From GCA-002733465 sp965230525 (GTDB taxonomy: Bacteria > Pseudomonadota > Gammaproteobacteria > Enterobacterales > Kangiellaceae), in NCBI GenBank assembly GCA_965230525.1, contig OZ246008.1, positions 496,001 through 560,000 of the forward strand: a DNA stretch of 64,000 bases, written 5' to 3'. Position 1 is the first letter of the stretch. Each line of letters opens with the position of its first letter. Under the pieces are notes generated by a model. It worked only from the letters and a program-made list of their open reading frames with translations, searched no databases and was not told the DNA's origin. A program made the position numbers and the translations under genes. Below are positions 32,117-41,010 of this stretch, piece after piece.

Positions 32117-33385
32117 ATGCCTCCAAGCGATTACTCCGTAGAACCTATACAAGATCCCATTACTTGGTTAACTGAATTAGCCGAAGTCGAATATATAAAT
32201 TCAAGCGTAGACGATAGGCTAACCGAACAAATCGAATATTGCATCAATGCTATCTTTCAACAATTAACCGAGCTCGCCGCTCAATCAATTATGGCCCCCA
32301 AGCAGCAAGTCGATGAGTGCTCTCGACGCCTCCAAACGCTTTGTTTACAACTTGAATTTGATGCTCTGCAAGGCGGTTTAATAATGCCGATGCGAACGCC
32401 TGAAGAACCACATCAAAAAACACTGTTTGCTAAACCCATTCTGATCAATTGTTTGATTGCAGAGCTCTTACTCCAGGCAGATCGTTATTTATATACCGGT
32501 CAACTCAATCGAGTAGCACAGCAATCGATTGACTATTTAGTGACTCAACTAGAAAACAATAGTCAGCGACTAATCACAGAAGAGCCGGTTTATGCGCTTG
32601 CAAGCTTGTATAATAGCTTTGACCAATCGACTCTGCATCAAGAACTAGAGCAGCCCGAATTGCAGTTATTGACGGCTCTTATTTGTAGAGAGTCGCTCGC
32701 TCGAACTAACATCGTAGGCAATGGCGTACTGATTAGTTATAAATACCAATTAGCTGATGCCGCAAATGTCATCAACATGCCACTAAAGCAAGCCCAAATT
32801 ATCGAACATTCAGTACGTACCAAGCTAAATCGATTAGCAGAATCAAAAGTACATCATTATGTCCCGATTGCTAATTGGCTAACTGCCAATTGTCGATTGT
32901 TGCAAACCATCTCTCAAGCTTTAGTCTTAGAAGATAAACAGGCATGGCACGAAAAAGTCACGCAACTTAACCATCAACTAATGACATGTTTAAAGCAAAC
33001 TCAATTAACCGCGGAGCAGCGAATTGCCATAGTTAGCGCTGGGCTATTCTATTTACAAGTTGAATTCGAATGGTCTTGCGCTGACGAGCTGCTATCCCAA
33101 CTGGAAAGCATTGATTTTGAATCTTTCGTTCCTTCAATGGCAGCTCAAGCGTCCGCCTCTGCCAATAAATCGCTGCAACAATTAAGTCTAATCTCGGAAG
33201 TCGTCAAACAGTTAAACCAAACGACGCTAGCAAGCATAGCGTCTCACCTTGAACCTGCTCTGGCTCAGTTTAATAATGGGCTTTGGCAAGTGGTATTACT
33301 AAAAGGCGACAGTGTCGAATTGGATGGCCAGCTGGTCAAGCTCAGATCGGAGTTTAACCCTTACCGATTAATTTTTTGCATTTAA
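32117..33385 (+). CDS. Conserved helical protein, possible degenerate YyaL/DUF255 C-terminal homologue
   Basis: The 422-residue protein is all-helical, without signal or membrane segment. By eye it follows the order of the (alpha/alpha) domain of YyaL/DUF255 proteins: GGLIMP and FAKPILINCLIAELLLQADR with YLYTGQLNRVAQQSIDYLV stand where that family has its GGxxD and FEKMLYDNAxL segments. The region 205-275 (LSxxL..., ISYKYQLADAANVIN, VRTKLNRLAESK) resembles the part before its WN motif. The thioredoxin domain and the family's conserved acidic residues are not present. This is a weak inference; otherwise the protein is unrecognised. It follows GGDEF by 46 bp. Confidence 0.6.
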   Translation: MPPSDYSVEPIQDPITWLTELAEVEYINSSVDDRLTEQIEYCINAIFQQLTELAAQSIMAPKQQVDECSRRLQTLCLQLEFDALQGGLIMPMRTPEEPHQKTLFAKPILINCLIAELLLQADRYLYTGQLNRVAQQSIDYLVTQLENNSQRLITEEPVYALASLYNSFDQSTLHQELEQPELQLLTALICRESLARTNIVGNGVLISYKYQLADAANVINMPLKQAQIIEHSVRTKLNRLAESKVHHYVPIANWLTANCRLLQTISQALVLEDKQAWHEKVTQLNHQLMTCLKQTQLTAEQRIAIVSAGLFYLQVEFEWSCADELLSQLESIDFESFVPSMAAQASASANKSLQQLSLISEVVKQLNQTTLASIASHLEPALAQFNNGLWQVVLLKGDSVELDGQLVKLRSEFNPYRLIFCI

Positions 33386-33410
33386 CAAAAGTGAATATTG
33401 CCTAATGCTG

Positions 33411-33980
33411 TTAACTCAGTTGCTTATTCCACTCATTGGCTAAAACGGCCATGACAATTTCGTCACACCATTCACCTTTGAAAAAACAATTTTTGATATG
33501 ATGGGCTTCTTGGCGAAAACCTAATTTGGTAAACAAATTTAAACTCGCGGTGTTGCGAGGATCAATAGTAACGGCGATTCGATGTAATCGTTTTTGCTTA
33601 AAAAGCCAATCACAAGCAACACTAAGCGCTTCGTTTGCAAGGCCCCGTTTTTGGAATTTTGGATCCAATGCGACACCCAATTCCGCCAATTGGTGATTTT
33701 CTGGATCAACACCAATCGCCAAATCACCGATAATTTTTGCCGATGAATTTTCAATCACCCATTGCTCCCAAAGTCCTGCTTGGCAAAATCCAGCATTTGC
33801 CATAAGCTCAGCATGATCTGCGACATCCTTTGAGCTTTCAGGGCACCAGGCTTGATACAGTGCGACCTCTGGTAGTCGTCGATACTCAAAAACTCGCTGC
33901 GAATCCTTAGTACTTAAACGCCGCAACTTTACCCTACCTTTGGCACTTGTGAGTAAAAATTGAGTTTGTTGATTTTCCAT
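33411..33980 (-). CDS. GNAT-family N-acetyltransferase (RimJ/RimL type)
   Basis: The 189-residue protein has the GNAT fold of the RimJ/RimL branch: VKLRRLSTKDSQRVFEYR at the start, IIGDLAIG, the strand ELGVALDPKFQKRGLANEAL with the acetyl-CoA pyrophosphate loop (QKRGLA), and RHRIAVTIDPRN-like then TASLNLFTKLGFRQEAHH. It transfers an acetyl group to an amine, possibly an N-terminus or small molecule. It is divergent from the amidohydrolase gene and its 3' end faces the 32117 gene. Confidence 0.86.
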   Translation of the reverse strand: MENQQTQFLLTSAKGRVKLRRLSTKDSQRVFEYRRLPEVALYQAWCPESSKDVADHAELMANAGFCQAGLWEQWVIENSSAKIIGDLAIGVDPENHQLAELGVALDPKFQKRGLANEALSVACDWLFKQKRLHRIAVTIDPRNTASLNLFTKLGFRQEAHHIKNCFFKGEWCDEIVMAVLANEWNKQLS

Positions 33981-34082
33981 CCGTCATCACCTAATTTGAT
34001 GGCAAGTCTTCGCGCTAATCGCTTGAGCATCGTCACCAAACCCAGTATGCTCGACAGTCCAGATATAGACAAGGGGTCATCA

Positions 34083-35384
34083 ATGATTAAGCCTAGTGTT
34101 TTTATTTTGTGTTGTTTAGCGATTTGTTGGCAGGCTAGTTCTGTGATTGCAGAAAACCACCAACTGACTCCGTTAATCAACAAAGTCGAACCTAAGGTCA
34201 TTGAGTGGCGTCGTCACTTCCATCAATACCCAGAACTATCCAACCGCGAGTTTAAAACCGCCGAAGTCGTTGCAAAGCATTTAAAGTCACTGGGAATGGA
34301 AGTTCAAACAGGCATAGCCCATACCGGCGTAGTTGGTATTTTAAAAGGCGGCTTACCGGGCAAAGTGGTGGCATTAAGAGCAGACATGGATGGCTTACCG
34401 GTCACCGAATCTGTTGATTTACCTTTTGCATCAAAAGTCAAAACTACATTTGCGGGGCAGAATGTTGGAGTAATGCACGCCTGCGGACACGACACCCATG
34501 TTGCTATGCTGATGGGAGTGGCGGAGGTTTTAGCCCAAGTCAAAGACACCATCCCAGGAACCGTTAAATTTATATTTCAACCCGCAGAAGAAGGCGCACC
34601 TGAAGGCGAAGAAGGTGGCGCTGAGCTTATGGTCAAACAAGGAGTGCTCAAGTCTCCTGATGTAGACGCTATTTTTGGCTTGCATATAAGTTCTAAGACC
34701 CCAGTAGGCGTTATCGGCTATCGCCCTGGTGGGATCATGGCGGCAGTCGATGACTTTAGAATCAGAGTACATGGCAAGCAAGTTCATGGCTCGACACCTT
34801 GGAATGGTGTTGACCCTATTGTCGTTTCGGCACAAATTATTAATAGTTTACAAACCATTGTTTCCCGTCAAATGCCATTAACAAAGCAAGCTGCCGTAGT
34901 CACCATTGGTAGTATTCATGGCGGTGTTCGCTCTAATATTATTCCTTCGCAAGTCGAACTGATTGGCACCATCCGCTCACTCGATGAGGAAATGCGAAAA
35001 GACATCCACGCTAAGATCAGAAAAATAGCGACCCATGTTGCCTCCAGCATGGATGCCAAAGTGGATATCGATATTCCAATGTCGAATGCCTATCCTGTCA
35101 CATATAATACGCCCGCTTTAGTACAGCAGATGCTTCCGACCTTGCACGCGCAAGCTGGGGAAAATAATGTGGTACTAATTGATGCCATCACCGGCGCAGA
35201 AGACTTTTCGTTTTTCGCTCAAGAAGTTCCAGGCTTTTACTTTTTTATTGGTGGAAAGGCTAAGGGCGTGAAAACCAAAGACGCTCCGGCGCATCATACC
35301 CCTGAGTTTTATATTGATGAAAGCGGTATGAAGCTTGGTGTTAAATCACTTGCAAATATGGCGCTCGACTATTTAAAACTTTAG
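34083..35384 (+). CDS. Exported M20-family amidohydrolase (aminoacylase/IAA-hydrolase type)
   Basis: The 433-residue metal-dependent hydrolase should remove N-acyl groups from amino acids or related compounds. The order is signal peptide (IKPSVFILCCLAICWQASSV, cleaved after IAE or nearby), RRHFHQYPELSNREF, metal ligands in MHACGHDTHVAML, QPAEEGAPEGEEGGAELM, LHISSKTPVG, a dimerisation lid (about 210-320), ITGAEDFSFF and PAHHTPEFYID. ATG 34083 is chosen, 41 codons into a longer open frame, because AAGGGG precedes it and it begins the signal peptide. Location is periplasmic. Confidence 0.9.
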   Translation: MIKPSVFILCCLAICWQASSVIAENHQLTPLINKVEPKVIEWRRHFHQYPELSNREFKTAEVVAKHLKSLGMEVQTGIAHTGVVGILKGGLPGKVVALRADMDGLPVTESVDLPFASKVKTTFAGQNVGVMHACGHDTHVAMLMGVAEVLAQVKDTIPGTVKFIFQPAEEGAPEGEEGGAELMVKQGVLKSPDVDAIFGLHISSKTPVGVIGYRPGGIMAAVDDFRIRVHGKQVHGSTPWNGVDPIVVSAQIINSLQTIVSRQMPLTKQAAVVTIGSIHGGVRSNIIPSQVELIGTIRSLDEEMRKDIHAKIRKIATHVASSMDAKVDIDIPMSNAYPVTYNTPALVQQMLPTLHAQAGENNVVLIDAITGAEDFSFFAQEVPGFYFFIGGKAKGVKTKDAPAHHTPEFYIDESGMKLGVKSLANMALDYLKL

Positions 35385-35390
35385 CTGATT

Positions 35391-36011
35391 ATGAGTAGTA
35401 GAATGCAAGCAAATCCCTCAGGAGTGACGCAAAAGTCAGGATCATCTCTTGCCGGACAGAAAAGCGGCGAACTCCCTAGCCCCTGTGATTTAATTGATGA
35501 CTTTTGGCAGAAGTCGACTGCATTTTATGCGAAGTCCGACATTCAAAAACTATTATTATTTTTGCAAAATAAATATCAGTATCGAGTAAACTCGCTGTTA
35601 TTTTGCTTATGGTTTAGTCAAATGTTCAAGCAACTACTGGATAACAAGTTGATTACCCAAAGCCAAGCGGAAATTGACCAAGTAGAAGCCACTGTCAACC
35701 AATTACGACAGCAACGACATCAACTCGATAACAATTTTGGTAAACCAGCCTCGGGCAATCTAGCCGATGCACGAAAGCTGATGCTTGAAGCTGAGCTAGC
35801 AATCGAAAAAGAAATTCAGCAACGTTTGGTGAATTGCTTATGCGACGGTAAATACCCGCCCATAAACCATATATCGGCGGAAACACAAGTATTCCTAATA
35901 GATGAAAACATTTCTTTGCTTTGCCCGCATCGCGGTCATGAAGAACAAGGCTTTCTACAAAAGCTTTCTGTGCTTTGGATCCAACAGCAAGATTGCTATA
36001 ATCAGCCTTAA
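35391..36011 (+). CDS. DUF2390/TIGR02444-family protein
   Basis: The 206-residue cytosolic protein has the family pattern FWQKSTAFYAKSDIQKLLLFLQ followed by VNSLLFCLWFSQM. The first ~30 residues are polar and variable, so the true start may be downstream. A central helical part (about 85-135) is rich in Gln and Arg. It begins six bases after the amidohydrolase stop. The function of the family is unknown. Confidence 0.75.
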   Translation: MSSRMQANPSGVTQKSGSSLAGQKSGELPSPCDLIDDFWQKSTAFYAKSDIQKLLLFLQNKYQYRVNSLLFCLWFSQMFKQLLDNKLITQSQAEIDQVEATVNQLRQQRHQLDNNFGKPASGNLADARKLMLEAELAIEKEIQQRLVNCLCDGKYPPINHISAETQVFLIDENISLLCPHRGHEEQGFLQKLSVLWIQQQDCYNQP

Positions 36012-36086
36012 TGCTCAGACAGTTAAGATTCCGTTGCGAGAATAAAACTCGCTTTCTACAACTTCTACAACCTCTAAGATTTTTCT

Positions 36087-37145
36087 ATGACTAATTTAGA
36101 ACAAAGTTGGCAACAATTTAATGCAAGTGGTGACTTTCTTGCCTTTACTCGCGAGTGGCAGGATGGCATCGACCAATCATTTCAAACAATTCTCACCAAT
36201 GGACTGAGAGTTAGATTACATGATATTGGCATTTTACAAATCACCCCCAATGAGCCAAGCAATCAATACTTACTTATTTCCAGCGGTATTCACGGCAATG
36301 AAACGGCCCCGATCGAAATTGTCAATCAAATGGTAAAGGATATTTGGTCAGATCAATTGAAGGTCAAGGTTAATCTAATGCTAATCATTGGCAATCCACC
36401 TTCTATGAATATCGGTAAACGGTTTGCCGAGCAAAATTTAAATCGATTGTTTTCTGGACGTTGGAAAACAGCCAGCAGCGGTGAACAATTAGACTATGAA
36501 TGTCGACGAGCCGAAATCATTGAAAAAGCCGTGACCGATTTTTATTTGACAAATGTTGAAGACGAAAACCAAGTGATCCGCTATCACTTTGATTTGCATA
36601 CCGCAATACGCCCCTCAAAATTCGAAAAATTTGTACTCTATCCGTATCTTGATGGAAGACCTTGGGATAAACAGCATATCAGTTTTTTTGGTGGCTCAGA
36701 TATAACCACAGTTTTACTTGGTAACCAACCTGCGGGAACTTTCAGTTATTATTCCAGTAATCGTTTTCATGCCAAAGCAGCCACGGTTGAATTAGGTAAA
36801 GTAAAACCTTTTGGCGAAAACGATATGCAAAACTTTGCTGGAATCGACCAAAATCTTCGACGCTTAATTCGTGCCGAGCAACCGAAAATTTTGCCCTTTA
36901 ACAATGACGACTATATGGTTTTTCAAGTCAAACAAGAAATCATCAAAGCCAATGAGAGTTTCAAACTTTTATTAGATGATGATGTTAAAAACTTTACCTC
37001 CTTTGAAAAAGGTACGCTGCTAGCATCCGATGGAAATGACGGAAGCTATACGGTTGAAAACGACGGTGAAGCAATAGTCTTCCCAAATAACAATGTCCCC
37101 GTAGGCCAAAGAGTGGGTGTACTACTCGAGCGCATTGAGCTTTAA
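36087..37145 (+). CDS. astE: Succinylglutamate desuccinylase / aspartoacylase family
   Basis: AstE hydrolyses N-succinylglutamate to succinate and glutamate, the last step of arginine succinyltransferase breakdown. The 352-residue protein has the zinc site of the family: SSGIHGNETAPIEI (His, Glu), NPPSMNIGKRF, QNLNRLFSGRW, FDLHTAIRP (His) and ATVELGKVKPFGEND (Glu). The other ast genes are not here; instead it precedes argC by 51 bp on the same strand. It could be used as a deacylase in arginine synthesis (see findings). Confidence 0.9.
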   Translation: MTNLEQSWQQFNASGDFLAFTREWQDGIDQSFQTILTNGLRVRLHDIGILQITPNEPSNQYLLISSGIHGNETAPIEIVNQMVKDIWSDQLKVKVNLMLIIGNPPSMNIGKRFAEQNLNRLFSGRWKTASSGEQLDYECRRAEIIEKAVTDFYLTNVEDENQVIRYHFDLHTAIRPSKFEKFVLYPYLDGRPWDKQHISFFGGSDITTVLLGNQPAGTFSYYSSNRFHAKAATVELGKVKPFGENDMQNFAGIDQNLRRLIRAEQPKILPFNNDDYMVFQVKQEIIKANESFKLLLDDDVKNFTSFEKGTLLASDGNDGSYTVENDGEAIVFPNNNVPVGQRVGVLLERIEL

Positions 37146-37196
37146 TTAGAAAGAATTCAAAAAATTAACCAATAAATAGACACAAGGTGAATTATC

Positions 37197-38255
37197 ATGA
37201 GTAAAACAAAAGTTTCGATTATTGGCGGAGCCGGTTACGGTGCTGCGGAAATTCTAAGACATATGCTTGTCAGAGATGACGTCGAAGTACTAAGAGTTTC
37301 AAGTAAAGATTATATTGGACAATCGGTAAGCCAAGTTCATCGTAACTTGCCAGGCTACGATCATATTAAAATGCAAGATATCACTCCGCAAGAATGCGTT
37401 GAGGGTGCCGATATTGTCTTTCTAGCTATGCCACACATTATCACCGCAAAGGTAGCGATGGAATTGTTTGATTTAGATGTCCGAATTATCGACTTATCAG
37501 GTGATTTCCGATTAGAGAATTTAACCGACTATACTCGGGACTATGCACCAGAGCATCCCTGTGCAGAACGTTTAGGCACTTTCGTTTACGGTATGCCCGA
37601 GCTAAACAGCGAAGCAATTAAAACAGCAAAACATGTTGCAAGCCCCGGTTGTTTTGCAACCGGTATCGCGATGGGATTATTGCCGCTAGCAAACGCTGAA
37701 TTATTGAATGATACTAATGTTCGAACGGTGGCAATGACAGGCTCCTCCGGCTCTGGAGTAAAACCTCAAGCAGGTACTCATCACGCAGTCCGAGTGAATA
37801 ATTTAAAAGCCTACAAGGCACTCCACCACCAACATCGTGCAGAGATTGTTCAGACCTTAGGCAAAGCCGGTGCATCTTCAATCTCGCTTGATTTTGTACC
37901 AGTATCCGCACCATTAGTTCGAGGAATTCTTGCGGTATCACAACTCGATTTAGCCGAGGGCCAAGATCAAGATAGTATCCAAAAAATTTATGAAGACTAC
38001 TATGCTGATCATTTACTTACCAATGTGCGCCCTAAAGGAGCAGCGGCAGAAGTCGTCGCAGTTTCCGGTACTGCGCGAGTTGAAATTAGCATTGAAACCC
38101 GCATTGATGAAGATACCGGAAAACGAACATTGTGTGTGACCAGCGCAATTGACAACCTGATTAAAGGTGGTGCCGGTCAAGCAGTACAAAGCTTTAACTT
38201 AATGACGGGTAAGCCAGCTCATTACGGTTTAGATAACCCTGGCTTATGGCCATAA
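37197..38255 (+). CDS. argC: N-acetyl-gamma-glutamyl-phosphate reductase
   Basis: ArgC reduces N-acetylglutamyl phosphate to the semialdehyde with NADPH. The 352-residue protein starts TKVSIIGGAGYGAAEIL (Rossmann loop), has VFLAMPH, IIDLSGDFRL and the active-site cysteine in VASPGCFATG, then TGSSGSGVKPQAGTHHAVR and SAIDNLIKGGAGQAVQ. It lies between astE and argB and should be co-transcribed with astE; a hairpin separates it from argB. AAGGTGAATTATC gives a good ribosome-binding site. Confidence 0.96.
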   Translation: MSKTKVSIIGGAGYGAAEILRHMLVRDDVEVLRVSSKDYIGQSVSQVHRNLPGYDHIKMQDITPQECVEGADIVFLAMPHIITAKVAMELFDLDVRIIDLSGDFRLENLTDYTRDYAPEHPCAERLGTFVYGMPELNSEAIKTAKHVASPGCFATGIAMGLLPLANAELLNDTNVRTVAMTGSSGSGVKPQAGTHHAVRVNNLKAYKALHHQHRAEIVQTLGKAGASSISLDFVPVSAPLVRGILAVSQLDLAEGQDQDSIQKIYEDYYADHLLTNVRPKGAAAEVVAVSGTARVEISIETRIDEDTGKRTLCVTSAIDNLIKGGAGQAVQSFNLMTGKPAHYGLDNPGLWP

Positions 38256-38284
38256 TCCAACGGAAACAAAGCCAAGTTGCTTAG

Positions 38285-38312
38285 AGCGCCCCAAAATTAA
38301 TCAAGGGGCGTT
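38285..38312 (+). terminator. Hairpin between argC and argB
   Basis: CGCCCC (38287-38292) pairs with GGGGCG (38305-38310) around a 12-base loop, with two weaker outer pairs and TTTAAA following. It may attenuate or terminate transcription before argB, or lie in the argB leader. Confidence 0.5.
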
Positions 38313-38360
38313 TAAAGCGATTACCAATTTATTTTTCAAACACTGTTTAGCGAAGCCTTT

Positions 38361-39197
38361 ATGACTCACAATAGCAATGACAAAATCGCCGTGATAAAAG
38401 TCGGTGGCGATGTATTATTAGACTTACAAGAAAGCTCTGGCCTTGCCAAAAATATTAAACAACTCAGGCAACAAGGATGGGCAATTGTGGTGTTACATGG
38501 CGGCGGCCCGCAAGTCAACCGCTTGCAAGAATGCCATGGTTTAACACCAAACAAAGTGGCAGGCCGACGGATTACTTCAAAGGCGGATTTAACAGTGGTT
38601 AAGCAGGCCATTGTTGGCGAGGTAAACGTCGATCTTGTATCAGCATTAAGTGCTGAAGGATTACCGGCTTTTGGTTGTCATGGTGCATCGGCAGGACTGA
38701 TCCAAGCAACAAAGCGACCGCCGGTAGTGGTTTCCGGCGGCGGCGACCAACCAATTGATTTTGGTCGTGTTGGCGATGTCACTGCAATTAATGGCGAGTT
38801 GCTTAAAGGTTTATTAGCACTCGACGTTATTCCCGTAATTGCAACCTTGGGAATCTCAGAAGATGCTAAAATTTTTAATATCAATGCGGATACCACCGTT
38901 GTTCAGATCGCAAAAGCCTTACAAGCAAAGTTACTTCTATTAACCACTCAAGTAGGAGCTGTATTTAAACAATTAAGTGATCCCGAATCGCGCATTAAAC
39001 AAGTTGACCGAGCTCAAGCGAAGCTGCTTATTGAGCAGCAAATTATTCAAGGTGGTATGATCCCAAAAGTCGAAGAAGCCATGACATTACTTTCTGAAGG
39101 GGTTGAAACTATTGCCATCGTTAGCGGCAAACACCAAGGATCATTTGATGCCGTTGCCAATGGAACCGGTGAATACGGAACCCGAATTATTGCCTAA
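38361..39197 (+). CDS. argB: Acetylglutamate kinase
   Basis: ArgB phosphorylates N-acetylglutamate, the step before ArgC and usually the arginine-inhibited one. The 278-residue amino-acid kinase has AVIKVGGDVL, VVLHGGGPQVN, AGRRITSKADL, GCHGASAGLIQA, GDVTAINGELLKGLL, FNINADTTVVQIA and GGMIPKVEEAM. It ends with the stop codon overlapping that of the convergent rarD by a few bases. The absence of an N-terminal extension makes it a free-standing kinase, not a synthase fusion. Confidence 0.95.
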   Translation: MTHNSNDKIAVIKVGGDVLLDLQESSGLAKNIKQLRQQGWAIVVLHGGGPQVNRLQECHGLTPNKVAGRRITSKADLTVVKQAIVGEVNVDLVSALSAEGLPAFGCHGASAGLIQATKRPPVVVSGGGDQPIDFGRVGDVTAINGELLKGLLALDVIPVIATLGISEDAKIFNINADTTVVQIAKALQAKLLLLTTQVGAVFKQLSDPESRIKQVDRAQAKLLIEQQIIQGGMIPKVEEAMTLLSEGVETIAIVSGKHQGSFDAVANGTGEYGTRIIA

Positions 39198-40096
39198 ATC
39201 GGTTGCTTTTTTTTGTTTAGTTGAAGTTTGACCGGCTTGACCAAATACAGCGCCAAACCAATCCAAATAAAAACAAAACTGAGCAGTTTGGCGGTACTCA
39301 GTGGCTCATTATAGACCTGAGTGGCTAAAGTAAATGTGATTGATGGCGCGACAAACTGCAAAAATCCCATGGCACTTAACGGAATTCGGCGGGCAGCATT
39401 GGCAAACATAATTAAAGGCACCGCGGTAACGATACCACCTGCCAATAAAAGTAGGTCGGTTGATAAATCTAAATTAAGAAATAGCGCCTTTTGATTAATT
39501 AGAGTCCAAATAATATAACCACCCGCAAACGGCAAAGCTAGAGTTGTTTCAACCAAGAACCCATTGAGAGACTCGACTTGCAATTGTTTTTTTATAAAAC
39601 CATAGATTGCAAAAGACGTAGCCAGACTAAGCGCAACCCATGGCACTTCGCCGTAGTTAAAAATTTGATTCGCAACGCCAATCACAACACATAAAACAGC
39701 CGCCCATTGTAATTTATCCAGCCGCTCACCAAGTAAAATCACTCCCATAACAATCGACATTATAGGATTAATAAAATAGCCCAAACTGGTTGCAAGAATC
39801 TGCTCGTGGGTGACAGCCCAAGTAAAAATAAACCAGTTTATGGAAATCAGCAAAGTGCTTGCTACAAGACCAAGAAATAACTTTCGATTAGCTAGGATAC
39901 TAATGAATTCAACCTTTCTTTTTAGCATCAGCATCAATAATAAAGCAACAGGAATGCTCCAAACTATTCGGTGAGCAAGAATTTCCAGAGCACTGACATG
40001 ATTAACAGCCTTGAAATAGATCGGCGCCAAGCCCCACCAAATAAATGCGGAGAAAGCCAATACCCATCCAATCAATTCGGTTCGGGAAGTAGTCAT
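39194..40096 (-). CDS. rarD: RarD-type EamA/DMT transporter
   Basis: The 300-residue inner-membrane protein has ten hydrophobic segments in two EamA halves. The N-terminal pattern WVLAFSAFIWWGLAPIYFKA and LAHRIVWSIP, followed by SINWFIFTWAV and ATSLGYFINP, is diagnostic of RarD, named from a chloramphenicol-sensitive permease in other bacteria; its true substrate is not established. It is convergent with argB, the two stop codons overlapping. Confidence 0.9.
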   Translation of the reverse strand: MTTSRTELIGWVLAFSAFIWWGLAPIYFKAVNHVSALEILAHRIVWSIPVALLLMLMLKRKVEFISILANRKLFLGLVASTLLISINWFIFTWAVTHEQILATSLGYFINPIMSIVMGVILLGERLDKLQWAAVLCVVIGVANQIFNYGEVPWVALSLATSFAIYGFIKKQLQVESLNGFLVETTLALPFAGGYIIWTLINQKALFLNLDLSTDLLLLAGGIVTAVPLIMFANAARRIPLSAMGFLQFVAPSITFTLATQVYNEPLSTAKLLSFVFIWIGLALYLVKPVKLQLNKKKQPI

Positions 40097-40312
40097 AATT
40101 TTATTCTTGTGCTTTGGCAGAAGTAGTCAATCTGAAGCGTTTGATAAAGAAGACCAAACGAGGAAACGACCGATCATTTTAAAAAGCTAACGATACGCTT
40201 TATCTAACTAGAAGTCTATAAACTCAAAGTTCTAAAGTGTCGCCAATAACGCTGCTAAATTGCCGATAGTCTAGGCTTAATTTTGAACAATTTGAGATTC
40301 AGCTAAACGCAT

Positions 40313-40780
40313 TTAGCCCATCATGTAAGTGCCCGTCCCTAGTGCAATCAAGGTGTCCTTATCGTCGTGCAGTTCCATTCGAACCACCGCAACTTTGCTT
40401 CCACTTCTTAACAGTCGAGATTTCGCGTAAAAAGATTCTCCGCGCCCAGGCCTGACATAGTCGACTCTTAGATCAATGGTACCAATCCGCGCCAACCGCC
40501 GACCCAACTCCTGTTCATCGGCATCCGGATATTTGTCCATCATTCCGACCGCTGCCATGGCACCACCAACTACATCGAGAGCTGTTGCAGTAACACCACC
40601 ATGCAAGATTTGCTGAATAAAATTGCCAATTAATTCTGGTTTATTCTCAAAGCTTAATCGGCACCCCTCTAACGAGAGTTGATCAAACTCAAAGCCAATA
40701 ACATTATGAAAAGGAACGTGCTTGCTAAAGACCTCGGCAATCTTTGCGTAAATCGCTTGACGATTAGTAACATCTGTCAT
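40313..40780 (-). CDS. Hotdog-fold acyl-CoA thioesterase, YigI-like
   Basis: The 155-residue protein shows the hotdog thioesterase pattern of the YigI/PaaI group: PFHNVIGFEFDQLS, the helix-start LHGGVTATALDVVGGAMA (catalytic acidic residue in the ALD position) and IDLRVDYVRPGRGESFYAKS, with GSKVAVVRMEL at the end. It probably hydrolyses fatty acyl-CoA thioesters in the cytoplasm. It stands alone between rarD and the DUF445 gene. Confidence 0.85.
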   Translation of the reverse strand: MTDVTNRQAIYAKIAEVFSKHVPFHNVIGFEFDQLSLEGCRLSFENKPELIGNFIQQILHGGVTATALDVVGGAMAAVGMMDKYPDADEQELGRRLARIGTIDLRVDYVRPGRGESFYAKSRLLRSGSKVAVVRMELHDDKDTLIALGTGTYMMG

Positions 40781-41010
40781 GGTTAGCTCTCGTATTGAAA
40801 ATGGCTTGTATTCATTATAGGTCTAAAAAAGTCCTTGAGGTCAATTACACCACAATATTGACTATTTTACTAAATTCTAATCATCACACGACACAGAAAA
40901 TATTAAGTTTATGACTATTTTTCAGTCACTTAGGAAAATACGTCGATTAGCCGCCGCTGGCAGGCATTTTGCAGCTTAATCTTTTGGATTTAATCACTTG
41001 GAATTATTGC

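Noticed and set aside
36087..37145. Calling the arg region an ast catabolic operon
   Set aside because: astC, astA, astD and astB are absent, and the neighbours are biosynthetic argC and argB.
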